Assembly (NCBI GenBank): GCA_964613055.1
Contig: CAZTGD010000006.1
Coordinates: 9,078 to 73,077, forward strand
DNA from: JAXGMQ01 sp964613055
GTDB lineage: Bacteria; Caldisericota; Caldisericia; JAAYUI01
Reading direction: 5' to 3'
DNA: 64,000 bases
The position numbers were made by a program, and so were the translations under genes. Of this stretch, positions 17,991-26,128 are shown piece after piece. Position 1 is the first letter of the stretch. Every line of letters starts with the position of its first letter. The notes under the pieces are model-generated. The model had not been told where the DNA came from. It searched no databases and saw only the letters and a program-made list of their open reading frames with translations.

Positions 17991-18971
17991 TCACCTGGAA
18001 CGGAATTGCAAATGATCAATTATCCTAATGCTGTATAAAGCTGATCCCGCTGACAAGATCTCTTTTTTGCTATCAAGACTTTTGGCTACTGCTGAAATGT
18101 ATCCACCCTCAAGTGGTATCATAATTGATATTGTCTTTTCAGACTCTTTCAGTGTTTCAGTCCATATACTATCAAACACACCGATATTGATCACTTCAAT
18201 TGCAATAGCACCGAGGTTCACATCATCCCAGTTCTGAATGCTCATGAGTCTTTCAATATCGAAAGGATCCATCATCCAATCATCAATCCAATCGATGAAA
18301 ATCTCAAAACCATCACAATCAATACTCAGTTTGTTGTAACTATTCTCAATGACTGTCCCATCCACATTTATCTGTAATGCTTCGGTGCTTACCACATTAT
18401 CGGAAAATGTGAGTTCTCTGTTATGGTCAAATTGTTCGTATTGAGGACCTTCAAGATCAAAAGAATAGTCCTCTTCAATAATTCTCAAAGACATGACAAT
18501 CTCCCTGGCAAGCATGAATTCATCTGTAGAGAAGTTTGTTACAGTTGCTATCATCTCCCATCCATCTCTTGGGATCATGACGGATATAAATGGCCACTCA
18601 AACTCATTTTTCGTGTAGGCAAACAAGGCAGAATCTTCACCGAGTTTCACTTCAGACAACTCATCCCAGTAATCCTCACCATTGTGCCAAAGACTATAAA
18701 GGTCACCTTCCCTACGGTCACTGTTCCAGTTTGAGTAAGCTTCAATTTGAAGATCAGTGTCTTTTGATGACAGTATTACACCTGGATTCTTTTCGGTTAT
18801 GCTGAGGGGTGTGAATCCTGCCGGATAATCAAGAGAAAAGAACTCACCATTATAAGTTTTTTCCAACAAAGGTTTGTCTTGCTCAGAGACACCATTGGAT
18901 TCATCACTTGAGCAAGAAATTATAACCGGCAATATAAGCGCTGTAGCAAGAAGTAATCTAATGGTTTTCAT
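17991..18971 (-). CDS. two-module lipoprotein of the paralogous family
   Basis: A 326-residue lipoprotein with lipobox IISC (Cys20). Module one opens EFFSLDYPAGF and closes AREIVMSLRIIEEDY. A second, more diverged module (about 190-320) closes with SAGSALYSIRIID. The two modules are joined by a short linker without the acidic or Asn-rich repeats of its neighbours. Its start overlaps the end of the gene upstream by 14 bases. Function unknown. Confidence 0.8.
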   Translation of the reverse strand: MKTIRLLLATALILPVIISCSSDESNGVSEQDKPLLEKTYNGEFFSLDYPAGFTPLSITEKNPGVILSSKDTDLQIEAYSNWNSDRREGDLYSLWHNGEDYWDELSEVKLGEDSALFAYTKNEFEWPFISVMIPRDGWEMIATVTNFSTDEFMLAREIVMSLRIIEEDYSFDLEGPQYEQFDHNRELTFSDNVVSTEALQINVDGTVIENSYNKLSIDCDGFEIFIDWIDDWMMDPFDIERLMSIQNWDDVNLGAIAIEVINIGVFDSIWTETLKESEKTISIMIPLEGGYISAVAKSLDSKKEILSAGSALYSIRIIDHLQFRSR

Positions 18972-19464
18972 GAAATTGTATCGTCTCGACTATTCTATGC
19001 CCGAGTTCAATATCATCTGGCACCTGTGGAGTCAATTCTACCTTAAGAAGTTTGCCATCGAGAGGGATGGTGTATTCGATTATCTCCACTATACTCATTC
19101 CAGATATCCCTCCAGGGATTGCCATCTTGACAAACAATGACCTCACTCCATCAACCTTAACGTCTTTCATCTCACAATTCATAGCTTTAGATGAAATATC
19201 GTTGTACTGAGCATAAAGATTGGTCGTATCTCCCTTAGTCATGCCACTAATGCTTAGCATTGAAAACCTCAACATTGGACTGATATTGCCAATATCTTTA
19301 ATGACTATGTCTGCTTCTCCAGACTCAGATACTTGCATTATGGACGGATACTCGACACTGAAATATTGATTATCATAGATATTGTCAAAACTCGGAGAAC
19401 CACAACTTACAAGCAGTGTCAAGGATACCATAATACCTACCATTATCTTTCGAGAAATTATCAT
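18958..19464 (-). CDS. single-module lipoprotein of the paralogous family
   Basis: A 168-residue lipoprotein with lipobox LVSC. The frame is open from 19500, but the ATG at 19464 gives a normal signal peptide (about 20 residues with Arg-Lys near the N terminus). A TTGACA at 19496-19501 on this strand may be part of its promoter, which would make the longer form impossible. One module opens YFSVEYPSIM and closes LGHRIVETIQF. It is the first gene of the array, divergent from the aminotransferase gene. Confidence 0.75.
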   Translation of the reverse strand: MIISRKIMVGIMVSLTLLVSCGSPSFDNIYDNQYFSVEYPSIMQVSESGEADIVIKDIGNISPMLRFSMLSISGMTKGDTTNLYAQYNDISSKAMNCEMKDVKVDGVRSLFVKMAIPGGISGMSIVEIIEYTIPLDGKLLKVELTPQVPDDIELGHRIVETIQFHENH

Positions 19465-19545
19465 AGAATATTCAATACACCCAATCAGCAGATCTGTCAA
19501 GCCATTATCATTACTTATTACGGCAAAGCTACTTAAATTGAATCC

Positions 19546-19573
19546 TTGTTAATGATCTATAGGCTGTTACTAT
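19546..19573 (+). promoter_or_regulatory. candidate promoter of the aminotransferase gene
   Basis: TTGTTA (19546-19551), a 16-bp spacer and TACTAT (19568-19573), followed by an AGGAGG site before the ATG at 19605. Confidence 0.4.
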
Positions 19574-19604
19574 TATCTTACACAAAATCACACAGGAGGT
19601 AAGA

Positions 19605-20801
19605 ATGAACTCAAAGCAATATATGGAACTGGAGCGTAAACATGGAGCCAGTAACTATGAATCATTAGAGGTCGTGCTTTCAAAAGGTGAAGGCGTTTGG
19701 GTCTGGGACGTTGAGGGCAATAAATACATGGACATGCTCAGTGCTTATTCTGCTGTCAACCATGGTCATCGCCACCCAAAGATAGTCAAAGCCATGAAGG
19801 ATCAGATTGACAGACTGACCTTGACCTCAAGAGCCTTCTTCAATGATCGTCTTCCTGCTTTCTGTCGGCGAGTTTGCGAATTTACCGGCAAGGAAATGTT
19901 CCTACCAATGAACACCGGTGCAGAAGCCGTTGAAACGGCTATAAAAACGATCAGAAAATGGGGATACGAGGTAAAGGGTGTTGAACCTGAAACGGGTGAG
20001 ATCATAGTATTTGAGAACAACTTCCACGGCAGAACCACGACCATCGTAAGTTTTTCAACTGATATGAATGCCCACAAGAACTTCGGTCCATTCACCCCTG
20101 GTTTTGTGATTGTTCCATACAATGATTTGAAAGCTATTGAAGATGCAATCACAGACAAAACAATAGGTATAATGGTTGAACCAATTCAGGGAGAAGCTGG
20201 TATCAACGTCCCCGACATGGGTTACCTGAAGGGGATTCGAAAGATATGCGATGACAACAGTATAGTCTTTGCCGCAGATGAGATCCAATCTGGATTCGGA
20301 AGGACAGGCAAACGCTTCTGTTGCGACCATGAGAATGTTGAACCTGACCTATTCATACTCGGTAAAGCCCTTGGTGGTGGTGTATTCCCGGTATCAGGTG
20401 TTGCCGCAGATGAGCAATACCTCGGTGTATTCAAGAAGGGTCAGCATGGTTCAACGTTTGGCGGAAATCCTCTGGGATCAGTTGTTGGTACGACAGCAAT
20501 AGATGTACTGGTTGAAGAGAAGCTGGTAGATAATTCAGCCAAACTGGGTGAGTACTTCATGGGTAAGCTCAAAACGCTTGAAGGTAAAATCATAGAGTGT
20601 GTCCGTGGAAGAGGGTTGATGATTGGAATAGATATAAAAGAAAGCGCTGGGCATGCCCACGATTATGTCGTCAAGCTTCGTGACAATGGTATCATAGCTA
20701 AAGAAACTCACGACACCATCATCCGCTTTGCTCCTCCTTTAACTATAACAAAAGATGAACTAGACTGGGCGTTTGAGCGAATAAAAAAAGTCTTTGCATA
20801 G
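19605..20801 (+). CDS. rocD: ornithine--oxo-acid aminotransferase (class III)
   Basis: A 398-residue class III PLP aminotransferase. Features are NTGAEAVETA, the HGRTT loop, DEIQSGFGRTG and the PLP-binding lysine in LGKALGGG. Closest in pattern to ornithine aminotransferase (ornithine plus 2-oxoglutarate to glutamate semialdehyde plus glutamate), though acetylornithine aminotransferase is hard to exclude without alignment. An ideal AGGAGG lies before the ATG. The gene is alone, flanked by its own promoter and a strong terminator. Cytoplasmic. Confidence 0.88.
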   Translation: MNSKQYMELERKHGASNYESLEVVLSKGEGVWVWDVEGNKYMDMLSAYSAVNHGHRHPKIVKAMKDQIDRLTLTSRAFFNDRLPAFCRRVCEFTGKEMFLPMNTGAEAVETAIKTIRKWGYEVKGVEPETGEIIVFENNFHGRTTTIVSFSTDMNAHKNFGPFTPGFVIVPYNDLKAIEDAITDKTIGIMVEPIQGEAGINVPDMGYLKGIRKICDDNSIVFAADEIQSGFGRTGKRFCCDHENVEPDLFILGKALGGGVFPVSGVAADEQYLGVFKKGQHGSTFGGNPLGSVVGTTAIDVLVEEKLVDNSAKLGEYFMGKLKTLEGKIIECVRGRGLMIGIDIKESAGHAHDYVVKLRDNGIIAKETHDTIIRFAPPLTITKDELDWAFERIKKVFA

Positions 20802-20824
20802 AAATAATTGAATCAGAATAACTG

Positions 20825-20868
20825 GGTGGGGGTTTCATTTCATACCCCCACCTTTTCTTTTTTTTCAA
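20825..20868 (+). terminator. strong intrinsic terminator after the aminotransferase gene
   Basis: Stem GGTGGGGGT / ACCCCCACC (20825-20852) followed by a long T-rich tract with only one C. A textbook rho-independent terminator. Confidence 0.92.
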
Positions 20869-20887
20869 GTTTTATATAATTCAAGTC

Positions 20888-21385
20888 ATGCGGAAGATTA
20901 TAGTCATCACGATTGTCTCACTATTGACACTTATTTCATGTGGCAGTGAAAAATCCATACCTGAAGAGCTGAAGTTCTCAAAAACAACATCACTTTACAG
21001 GGTGTACTACCCGGAAGGATGGGAAGCCACGATGGGAGCAAACGGCAGTTGTACCATTTCATACAACGATACCGCAATAACCATCCCGTTCCTCATTATT
21101 CCAGATGAAAACGCCAAACCGAATGATATTGAAAGCCTCGGTGAGTTGAAGGATGTACTCATTCAGAATAATCCAGAAGGTACAACCGAAATAGAATCGA
21201 TCTCAGGCAAGAAAGCATTGTGGTGGTTTTTCGATGTGAAGGGTGTTGAACTCGCAAGCTTCATGTTGCCACTGGATGGCGTTATTTTGACGGGCATGGT
21301 CTGGCCAAGTCAGAATGAAGATTTCACATACCGTGAACTGGAGCTTGCCAGGCAAATTGTGGACAGTTTCAGGTTGTTGAAATAG
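20888..21385 (+). CDS. single-module lipoprotein of the paralogous family
   Basis: A 165-residue lipoprotein with lipobox LISC (Cys18) and one module opening YRVYYPEGWEATM and closing ELARQIVDSFRLLK. The opening and closing motifs match the minus-strand array at 13122-19464, but this copy is on the opposite strand beyond the aminotransferase gene, behind its terminator. It probably has its own promoter in the short gap. Function unknown. The 180 bases after it hold nothing recognisable. Confidence 0.8.
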   Translation: MRKIIVITIVSLLTLISCGSEKSIPEELKFSKTTSLYRVYYPEGWEATMGANGSCTISYNDTAITIPFLIIPDENAKPNDIESLGELKDVLIQNNPEGTTEIESISGKKALWWFFDVKGVELASFMLPLDGVILTGMVWPSQNEDFTYRELELARQIVDSFRLLK

Positions 21386-21566
21386 CTATTTCATGTTTGA
21401 TGAATTATTCAATGTTCACGTAATTACTCACCAAATATTTTTTGTGCTAGATAGTGTTTGCTTGTTACATTACTTGATAAGATCATATTTTTTGAAACAT
21501 TGAAATTAATCTGCTAAGACAACACCAAGTTTTTCTATGGGATTCGTTTATAAATAAATATTTGTT

Positions 21567-21977
21567 TTATCTGTCCATTAGAGATACCCTAACGCCTTTA
21601 CTTTTCTGTTGCTCGAGTATCCACGCCCTTGCCTCCTCTACGGTATTGAATATCTCTTTTCTATTGCCAGACAATTTACCGTAAAGCTCTGTCGCGACAT
21701 GCTCCAAAAGACTACTGCAAACAACGCAGTAATCAATCACATACATATCCGAATTGGGGGTGTCCATTTCAGCAAAGCGATTCACATACTTTAGATGTGC
21801 CATCTCCATGCCTGTGATATCGTTTATCTGCCAAACCTTGAAAGCATTTCCCTTCTTATACCTTACAAGACTCTTTCTGGCTATGAACTCAGCATCCTCA
21901 ACAGACGAGGGCGTACCTATAAACTTGTTGTAGAGAATATTAGTTTCCGCATCATATTCAGCCTTGAAATCTATAAT
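21567..21977 (-). CDS. STAS/SpoIIAA-like protein without a standard start codon
   Basis: The conventional ATG in this frame (21809) gives only 80 residues, but the frame is clearly coding further upstream to about 21990. Residues such as DFKAEYDAETN, KFIGTPSSVEDAEFIA and KVWQINDITGME precede that ATG. The full product would be about 136 residues. It resembles SpoIIAA-like STAS proteins, with the characteristic closing helix FNTVEEARAWIL. No ATG, GTG, TTG or CTG exists in frame before 21809. The best-placed candidates are ATT (21977) or ATA (21974) just behind GTGGGAG. It directly follows argS, and its upstream end abuts that gene's stop. It may be AUU-initiated, frameshift-coupled or damaged. 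Confidence 0.6.
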   Translation of the reverse strand: MIDFKAEYDAETNILYNKFIGTPSSVEDAEFIARKSLVRYKKGNAFKVWQINDITGMEMAHLKYVNRFAEMDTPNSDMYVIDYCVVCSSLLEHVATELYGKLSGNRKEIFNTVEEARAWILEQQKSKGVRVSLMDR

Positions 21978-21990
21978 CTGCTCCCACTTA

Positions 21991-23622
21991 TTACATCATT
22001 TCTGGTGCTGACACACCCAATACTGACAGTGCCGATTTTAACACGCACCGAGTTGCTTTAACCAACAACAGTCGTTTGTTTCTGATCTCATCGTCTTCAT
22101 CCAGTACTCTGCACTTATGATAGAAATGATGAAACGCTCCAGCCACCTTCTCTGCAAACTGAGTGATCCTGTTTGGTGCTCGTGCATTTGAAGCACTGAC
22201 TATTACATTGGGGAAAGAAATTATCTCTCTGATGAGATTAAGCTCAGCATCCTCTGTAAACACAGATACATTGCTTATATCAGCGTCACCAGCTCTCTCG
22301 TCGCTGATTATTGCGTTGCATCTGACATATGCATACTGTACATAGTAGGCAGGATTATCCATCGATTTGCTCTTCGCCTGGTCAATGTCAAAATTCAAAT
22401 GCGTATCTGACGTCCTCATCTGATAGAAGTACCTAGAGACATCCACACCAACCTCATCCAGTAGTTCCTCAAGGGTGATAAACTCGCCGGAACTCTTACT
22501 CATCTTCACCTGTTTACCATCCTTGAACAGATGAACTAGTTGATATAAATGGAACTCGAGTTTGTCTTTGTTATAGGCGAGAGCTTCCAAACCAGCCTTC
22601 ATAGGTCCAATGTGTCCATGATGATCAGCACCCATCACGTCAATCACATGATCAAATCCTCGATTGAATTTGTTTATGTGGTAGGCGATATCAGTAGCTG
22701 TATACGTGATATCACCATTGCTTTTTATTATTACAAAATCCTTGTCATCTCCCAAGTCTGTTGAACGCATCCATGTAGCACCATCCTCTTCATACAGCAT
22801 ACCACGCTCTTTCAATATGTTAATAGCATCCTCAATCTCACCTGTCTCAACCATCTTTTTCTCAGAAAACCAAACATCGAATTTGATACCAAATCTTGAA
22901 AATACATCCCTTTGCCATTTGATAATTCTGTCAACCGCTTCTTTCCGGAAAAATTGGTGTCGCGACTCATCATCCATTTCGAGGGGTATTGTCCCGTATT
23001 CCATCTTTATCTCAACTGCTATATCGAGTAGATACTCACCTGGATAGCCTTCCTCCGGTATATTCCATTCTAGGTTGTGTGCCTGTTTAAAACGTTCCTC
23101 AAGAGAGTAAGCCAAATTATCTATCTTAGCACCACGGTCATTTACATAGAACTCTCGAGAGACATCGTGACCAGTCCATTCAAGCAGACGTGCGATAGTG
23201 TCACCGAGAGGTGCACCTCTACCGTTTGCAACTGTCACAGGTCCTGTAGGGTTGGCTGAAACAAACTCAACCTGTACCTTTCTATCACCACCAATATCCC
23301 ACCTGCCAAAATCATCCTTGAGTGCGTGGCGAAGCCACTGAACAAAGACATCTCCCGTTAGGAAGAAGTTTATGAATCCAGGACCAGCTATCTCTACTTT
23401 ACTGAACATTGATTTATCAATGGATTCGATGATCTCTTCAGCAATCTTGCGGGGGGGCATCTTTAACTTACCTGCCAAACCCATGGCAATGTTGCTTGAA
23501 TAATCCCCATGCTTGGGTGTATCAGGCCTCAGCACTTCAAACGAATGGTCGTCAACACTTTTTTGTCGCAGGTAATCATCAAGAATACCTGCAATCCTAT
23601 CTCTTATACTGCAATTTATCAA
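21991..23622 (-). CDS. argS: arginyl-tRNA synthetase
   Basis: A 543-residue class Ia synthetase that charges tRNA-Arg. The N-terminal Add-1 domain (about 1-100) carries the DYSSNIAM segment. The catalytic core holds VSANPTGP at 121-128, KMSKSSG for the KMSKS loop, and a C-terminal DALR anticodon-binding domain (from about residue 425). The HIGH signature that normally follows NPTGP is absent: residues 130-133 read TVAN instead of an H-x-G-H pattern, while the following RGA..GD is kept. Length is normal. It overlaps the BON gene stop by four bases and ends the long purine transcript together with the STAS-like gene. Confidence 0.93.
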   Translation of the reverse strand: MINCSIRDRIAGILDDYLRQKSVDDHSFEVLRPDTPKHGDYSSNIAMGLAGKLKMPPRKIAEEIIESIDKSMFSKVEIAGPGFINFFLTGDVFVQWLRHALKDDFGRWDIGGDRKVQVEFVSANPTGPVTVANGRGAPLGDTIARLLEWTGHDVSREFYVNDRGAKIDNLAYSLEERFKQAHNLEWNIPEEGYPGEYLLDIAVEIKMEYGTIPLEMDDESRHQFFRKEAVDRIIKWQRDVFSRFGIKFDVWFSEKKMVETGEIEDAINILKERGMLYEEDGATWMRSTDLGDDKDFVIIKSNGDITYTATDIAYHINKFNRGFDHVIDVMGADHHGHIGPMKAGLEALAYNKDKLEFHLYQLVHLFKDGKQVKMSKSSGEFITLEELLDEVGVDVSRYFYQMRTSDTHLNFDIDQAKSKSMDNPAYYVQYAYVRCNAIISDERAGDADISNVSVFTEDAELNLIREIISFPNVIVSASNARAPNRITQFAEKVAGAFHHFYHKCRVLDEDDEIRNKRLLLVKATRCVLKSALSVLGVSAPEMM

Positions 23623-24530
23623 AGTCTAGGCTCCAGTTCCATATACACATTCTTGACACCAGGTATATTGGATACCAGTTTCTCAGCAGATATTATCTCG
23701 CTTGTGTCCTTCACATAACCTCGCAGGAATACATGACCGCCGATCACCGTTATGTTGACATCCCTGGCGCGAATATTGTCTGATTGTTTTATTCCCGAAT
23801 AGATGGATTTCTCCAGTTTGTCGTCTTCTGTTTCTCCGGTTCCATGCAATCGGATGCTTGATATGACAGACTTGACTCCAGCCACCTTACTGGCAATCTT
23901 ATCGGATTTTTTTATTGAATCCTTATCAGAGGAGTTACCTGAAAGGAATACATGACCTGATTTAGCAAAGACCTGAAGGTGATAAACCTTTATGTCTCTG
24001 TTGTTACCCAGACTGTAGACTACCGCATTGGCAAGATCAACATCCCCCATCGTGTAGGGGGTCCTCATTTTATCGATAACCTTTGAAACACCCTGAGTCT
24101 GTTGAGCCATTTCTAGTACCGCTTCTCTGGCTCTTGCATTGCTTATTCTTCCAACGATTGTAAGGGTACCACTTTCAGCAATGCCTGATATTTTATTTTC
24201 TTTGGGAAGGTATCGACTGATCTGATCACTGAAGTGTTCTTCAATTTCGTCATTGTCAAGGGCGTTTTTTGTGCGTCTTTCATCATCATCGATATCAACC
24301 AGTTCGGAATATCTGGTTTCGTGAATAGCGTTGACCAGGGTCTCTCTCTTTGTTTCCTCCAGGTCGCTTGGCAATCTTACGATCACCCTTCCAGCCTTGA
24401 GCGTAACGGAGTATCCTTCAATCTTCCTCTTCTCCAGCGTTGTTGTCACTCGCCTTGCCACCTGCCTGGCTATTCTGTTGTCCTTGCGATCCCGATAGAT
24501 CATCCTATTCAGATTCTTACCTCTTGCCAT
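23619..24530 (-). CDS. multi-BON-domain protein
   Basis: A 303-residue protein with about four tandem BON-type modules, recognised by repeats of a VTLKAGRVIVRL / VFAKSGHVFLSG / VTVIGGHVFLRG strand pair, each followed by an alpha helix and a GVKxV turn. The first 40 residues are very basic, and no signal peptide is seen. BON domains bind membranes or interact with other envelope proteins, so a cytoplasmic or membrane-associated role is likely. It sits between purQ and argS, an odd insertion in the operon. Function unknown. Confidence 0.75.
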   Translation of the reverse strand: MARGKNLNRMIYRDRKDNRIARQVARRVTTTLEKRKIEGYSVTLKAGRVIVRLPSDLEETKRETLVNAIHETRYSELVDIDDDERRTKNALDNDEIEEHFSDQISRYLPKENKISGIAESGTLTIVGRISNARAREAVLEMAQQTQGVSKVIDKMRTPYTMGDVDLANAVVYSLGNNRDIKVYHLQVFAKSGHVFLSGNSSDKDSIKKSDKIASKVAGVKSVISSIRLHGTGETEDDKLEKSIYSGIKQSDNIRARDVNITVIGGHVFLRGYVKDTSEIISAEKLVSNIPGVKNVYMELEPRL

Positions 24531-24547
24531 AAACCTCCTCTGTCTTT

Positions 24548-25195
24548 CTATTGTTGGAACATCTGCAGACCGTCAGCTGATCCAACGATGCGCTCACAGG
24601 CTCTTTCAGGGTGTGGCATCATACCCACTACGTTCCCTTCTCTGTTGCAGATTCCTGCTATATCATATATAGATCCATTTGGATTACAGTTCTTGTATCT
24701 GAACACAATCTGATCGTTTGTAATGAGTTCGTCAAGTGTCACATTGTCAACATAATACCGACCTTCATTATGTGCTATCGGAACATGAAGCATTTGTCCA
24801 ACGTTCAACTTTTTAGTAAATGGTGTTCTCGTTGTTATCGTTTCGATGTCCACCCAGCGAGATTCAAACCTAAGCGTATCATTGGGCAGAAGTGCTCCGG
24901 GAAGAAGACCGCACTCAGTTAGGATCTGAAACCCATTGCATATGCCTATCACACTCCCGCCAGTTTCTGCAAAACGCTTCACCTCTTCCATGACAGGGGA
25001 AAACATCGATATCGCGCCTGACCGCAGATAGTCACCATAAGAGAAACCACCGGGAACAATTATGATGTCTGATCCCTGAAGATCATGTGATTTATGCCAG
25101 ATGGGGAAGGATTCATTGCCAGCGATATCTCCGGCAGACCACAAAGCATCTGTGTCACAGTTGCTTCCCGGAAAGACAAGAACTCCTACCTTCAC
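24548..25195 (-). CDS. purQ: phosphoribosylformylglycinamidine synthase glutaminase subunit PurQ
   Basis: A 215-residue class I glutamine amidotransferase. It supplies ammonia to PurL in the fourth step of purine synthesis. The nucleophile Cys sits in GICNGFQ, with PGGFSYGD for the oxyanion region and the catalytic His/Glu in MPHPERA near the C terminus. It overlaps purS by four bases. The PurQ/PurS/PurL split form applies; purL is not in the window. Confidence 0.96.
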   Translation of the reverse strand: MKVGVLVFPGSNCDTDALWSAGDIAGNESFPIWHKSHDLQGSDIIIVPGGFSYGDYLRSGAISMFSPVMEEVKRFAETGGSVIGICNGFQILTECGLLPGALLPNDTLRFESRWVDIETITTRTPFTKKLNVGQMLHVPIAHNEGRYYVDNVTLDELITNDQIVFRYKNCNPNGSIYDIAGICNREGNVVGMMPHPERACERIVGSADGLQMFQQ

Positions 25196-25437
25196 TCAGC
25201 AATCCTCACAGAGAATATCTCCATGACTGGATTTGAAAGCAATCTTTCAGCGGTCTCACACGCCATTTTTTCAGCTTCATCCCTTTTATCCGTATCGATC
25301 TTTAGTTTGATACTCTTACCAACCCGGACAGATTCGATCTTGTTGTAACCCATATGTGTCAGGGCTTTGGCAATCGTCTTGCCCTGCGGATCAAGTATGT
25401 CGGGTTTGAGTTCCACTACCACCTCAACTTCAATCAC
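25192..25437 (-). CDS. purS: phosphoribosylformylglycinamidine synthase subunit PurS
   Basis: An 81-residue protein with the family's features: the VELKPDILDPQG start, KALTHMGY and GKSIKL. PurS bridges PurL and PurQ and helps channel ammonia. It overlaps purC by 8 bases and purQ by four, so all three are co-translated. Confidence 0.95.
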   Translation of the reverse strand: MIEVEVVVELKPDILDPQGKTIAKALTHMGYNKIESVRVGKSIKLKIDTDKRDEAEKMACETAERLLSNPVMEIFSVRIAE

Positions 25438-26128
25438 TGCGAATCCTCCTGGAGACCTCTTTGTATGCTGAGAGTACTCCGCCTAAATCCCTTCGAAATC
25501 TATCCTTGTCTAGCTTCTCACCTGTTTCGACATCCCACAGTCTGCATGTATCCGGTGTCCACTCATCCGCTAGTATAACTTTATCATGAAATACGCCAAA
25601 CTCCAACTTAAAATCGACCAACTGCAGTCCCACTTCAGAGAAGAATCGCTTCATGTGATCGTTTATCTCATAAGTAAGTCTGGTCATCTCATCGATCTGA
25701 TCTTGGCTTGCACACCCAAACATTACTATGTGATCTCTGCACAGGAATGGATCGTGGAGTTCATCGTTTTTATAGCAGAACTCTAGTAAAGGTTTTTCCA
25801 GCTGTTTGCCTTCAGAGAAACCAAAACGCTTGCATATCGAACCGGCAAGAGTATTCCTCATGATAACCTCTATGGGGAGAATCTCCACCCTCTTCACCAG
25901 GTGTCTGTTTGGTGGTTCGTATTCAATGAAGTGATTCGGTACGCCACAAGCAGTGAGATACTTCATTATGACTGATGATATCTCAGCGTTTATTCGACCC
26001 TTACTCGCCATCTGGTCGTATTTAGTGCCGTCAAACGCTGTCAGGTCATTCTTGAATTCAGCTATCAGGACATCAGGATCGTCTGTTCCAAACAGAACCT
26101 TTGCCTTGCCTTCATATAGCTTGTTCAT
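25430..26128 (-). CDS. purC: SAICAR synthetase PurC
   Basis: A 232-residue ATP-grasp-like enzyme that joins aspartate to CAIR. The N terminus (YEGKAKVLF) is diagnostic, followed by FKNDLTAFDG, NRHLVKRVEILPIEVIMRN and DEWTPDTCRLWD. Normal short bacterial length. It overlaps purB by 17 bases. Acts with PurB in consecutive or near steps of the pathway. Confidence 0.96.
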   Translation of the reverse strand: MNKLYEGKAKVLFGTDDPDVLIAEFKNDLTAFDGTKYDQMASKGRINAEISSVIMKYLTACGVPNHFIEYEPPNRHLVKRVEILPIEVIMRNTLAGSICKRFGFSEGKQLEKPLLEFCYKNDELHDPFLCRDHIVMFGCASQDQIDEMTRLTYEINDHMKRFFSEVGLQLVDFKLEFGVFHDKVILADEWTPDTCRLWDVETGEKLDKDRFRRDLGGVLSAYKEVSRRIRSD

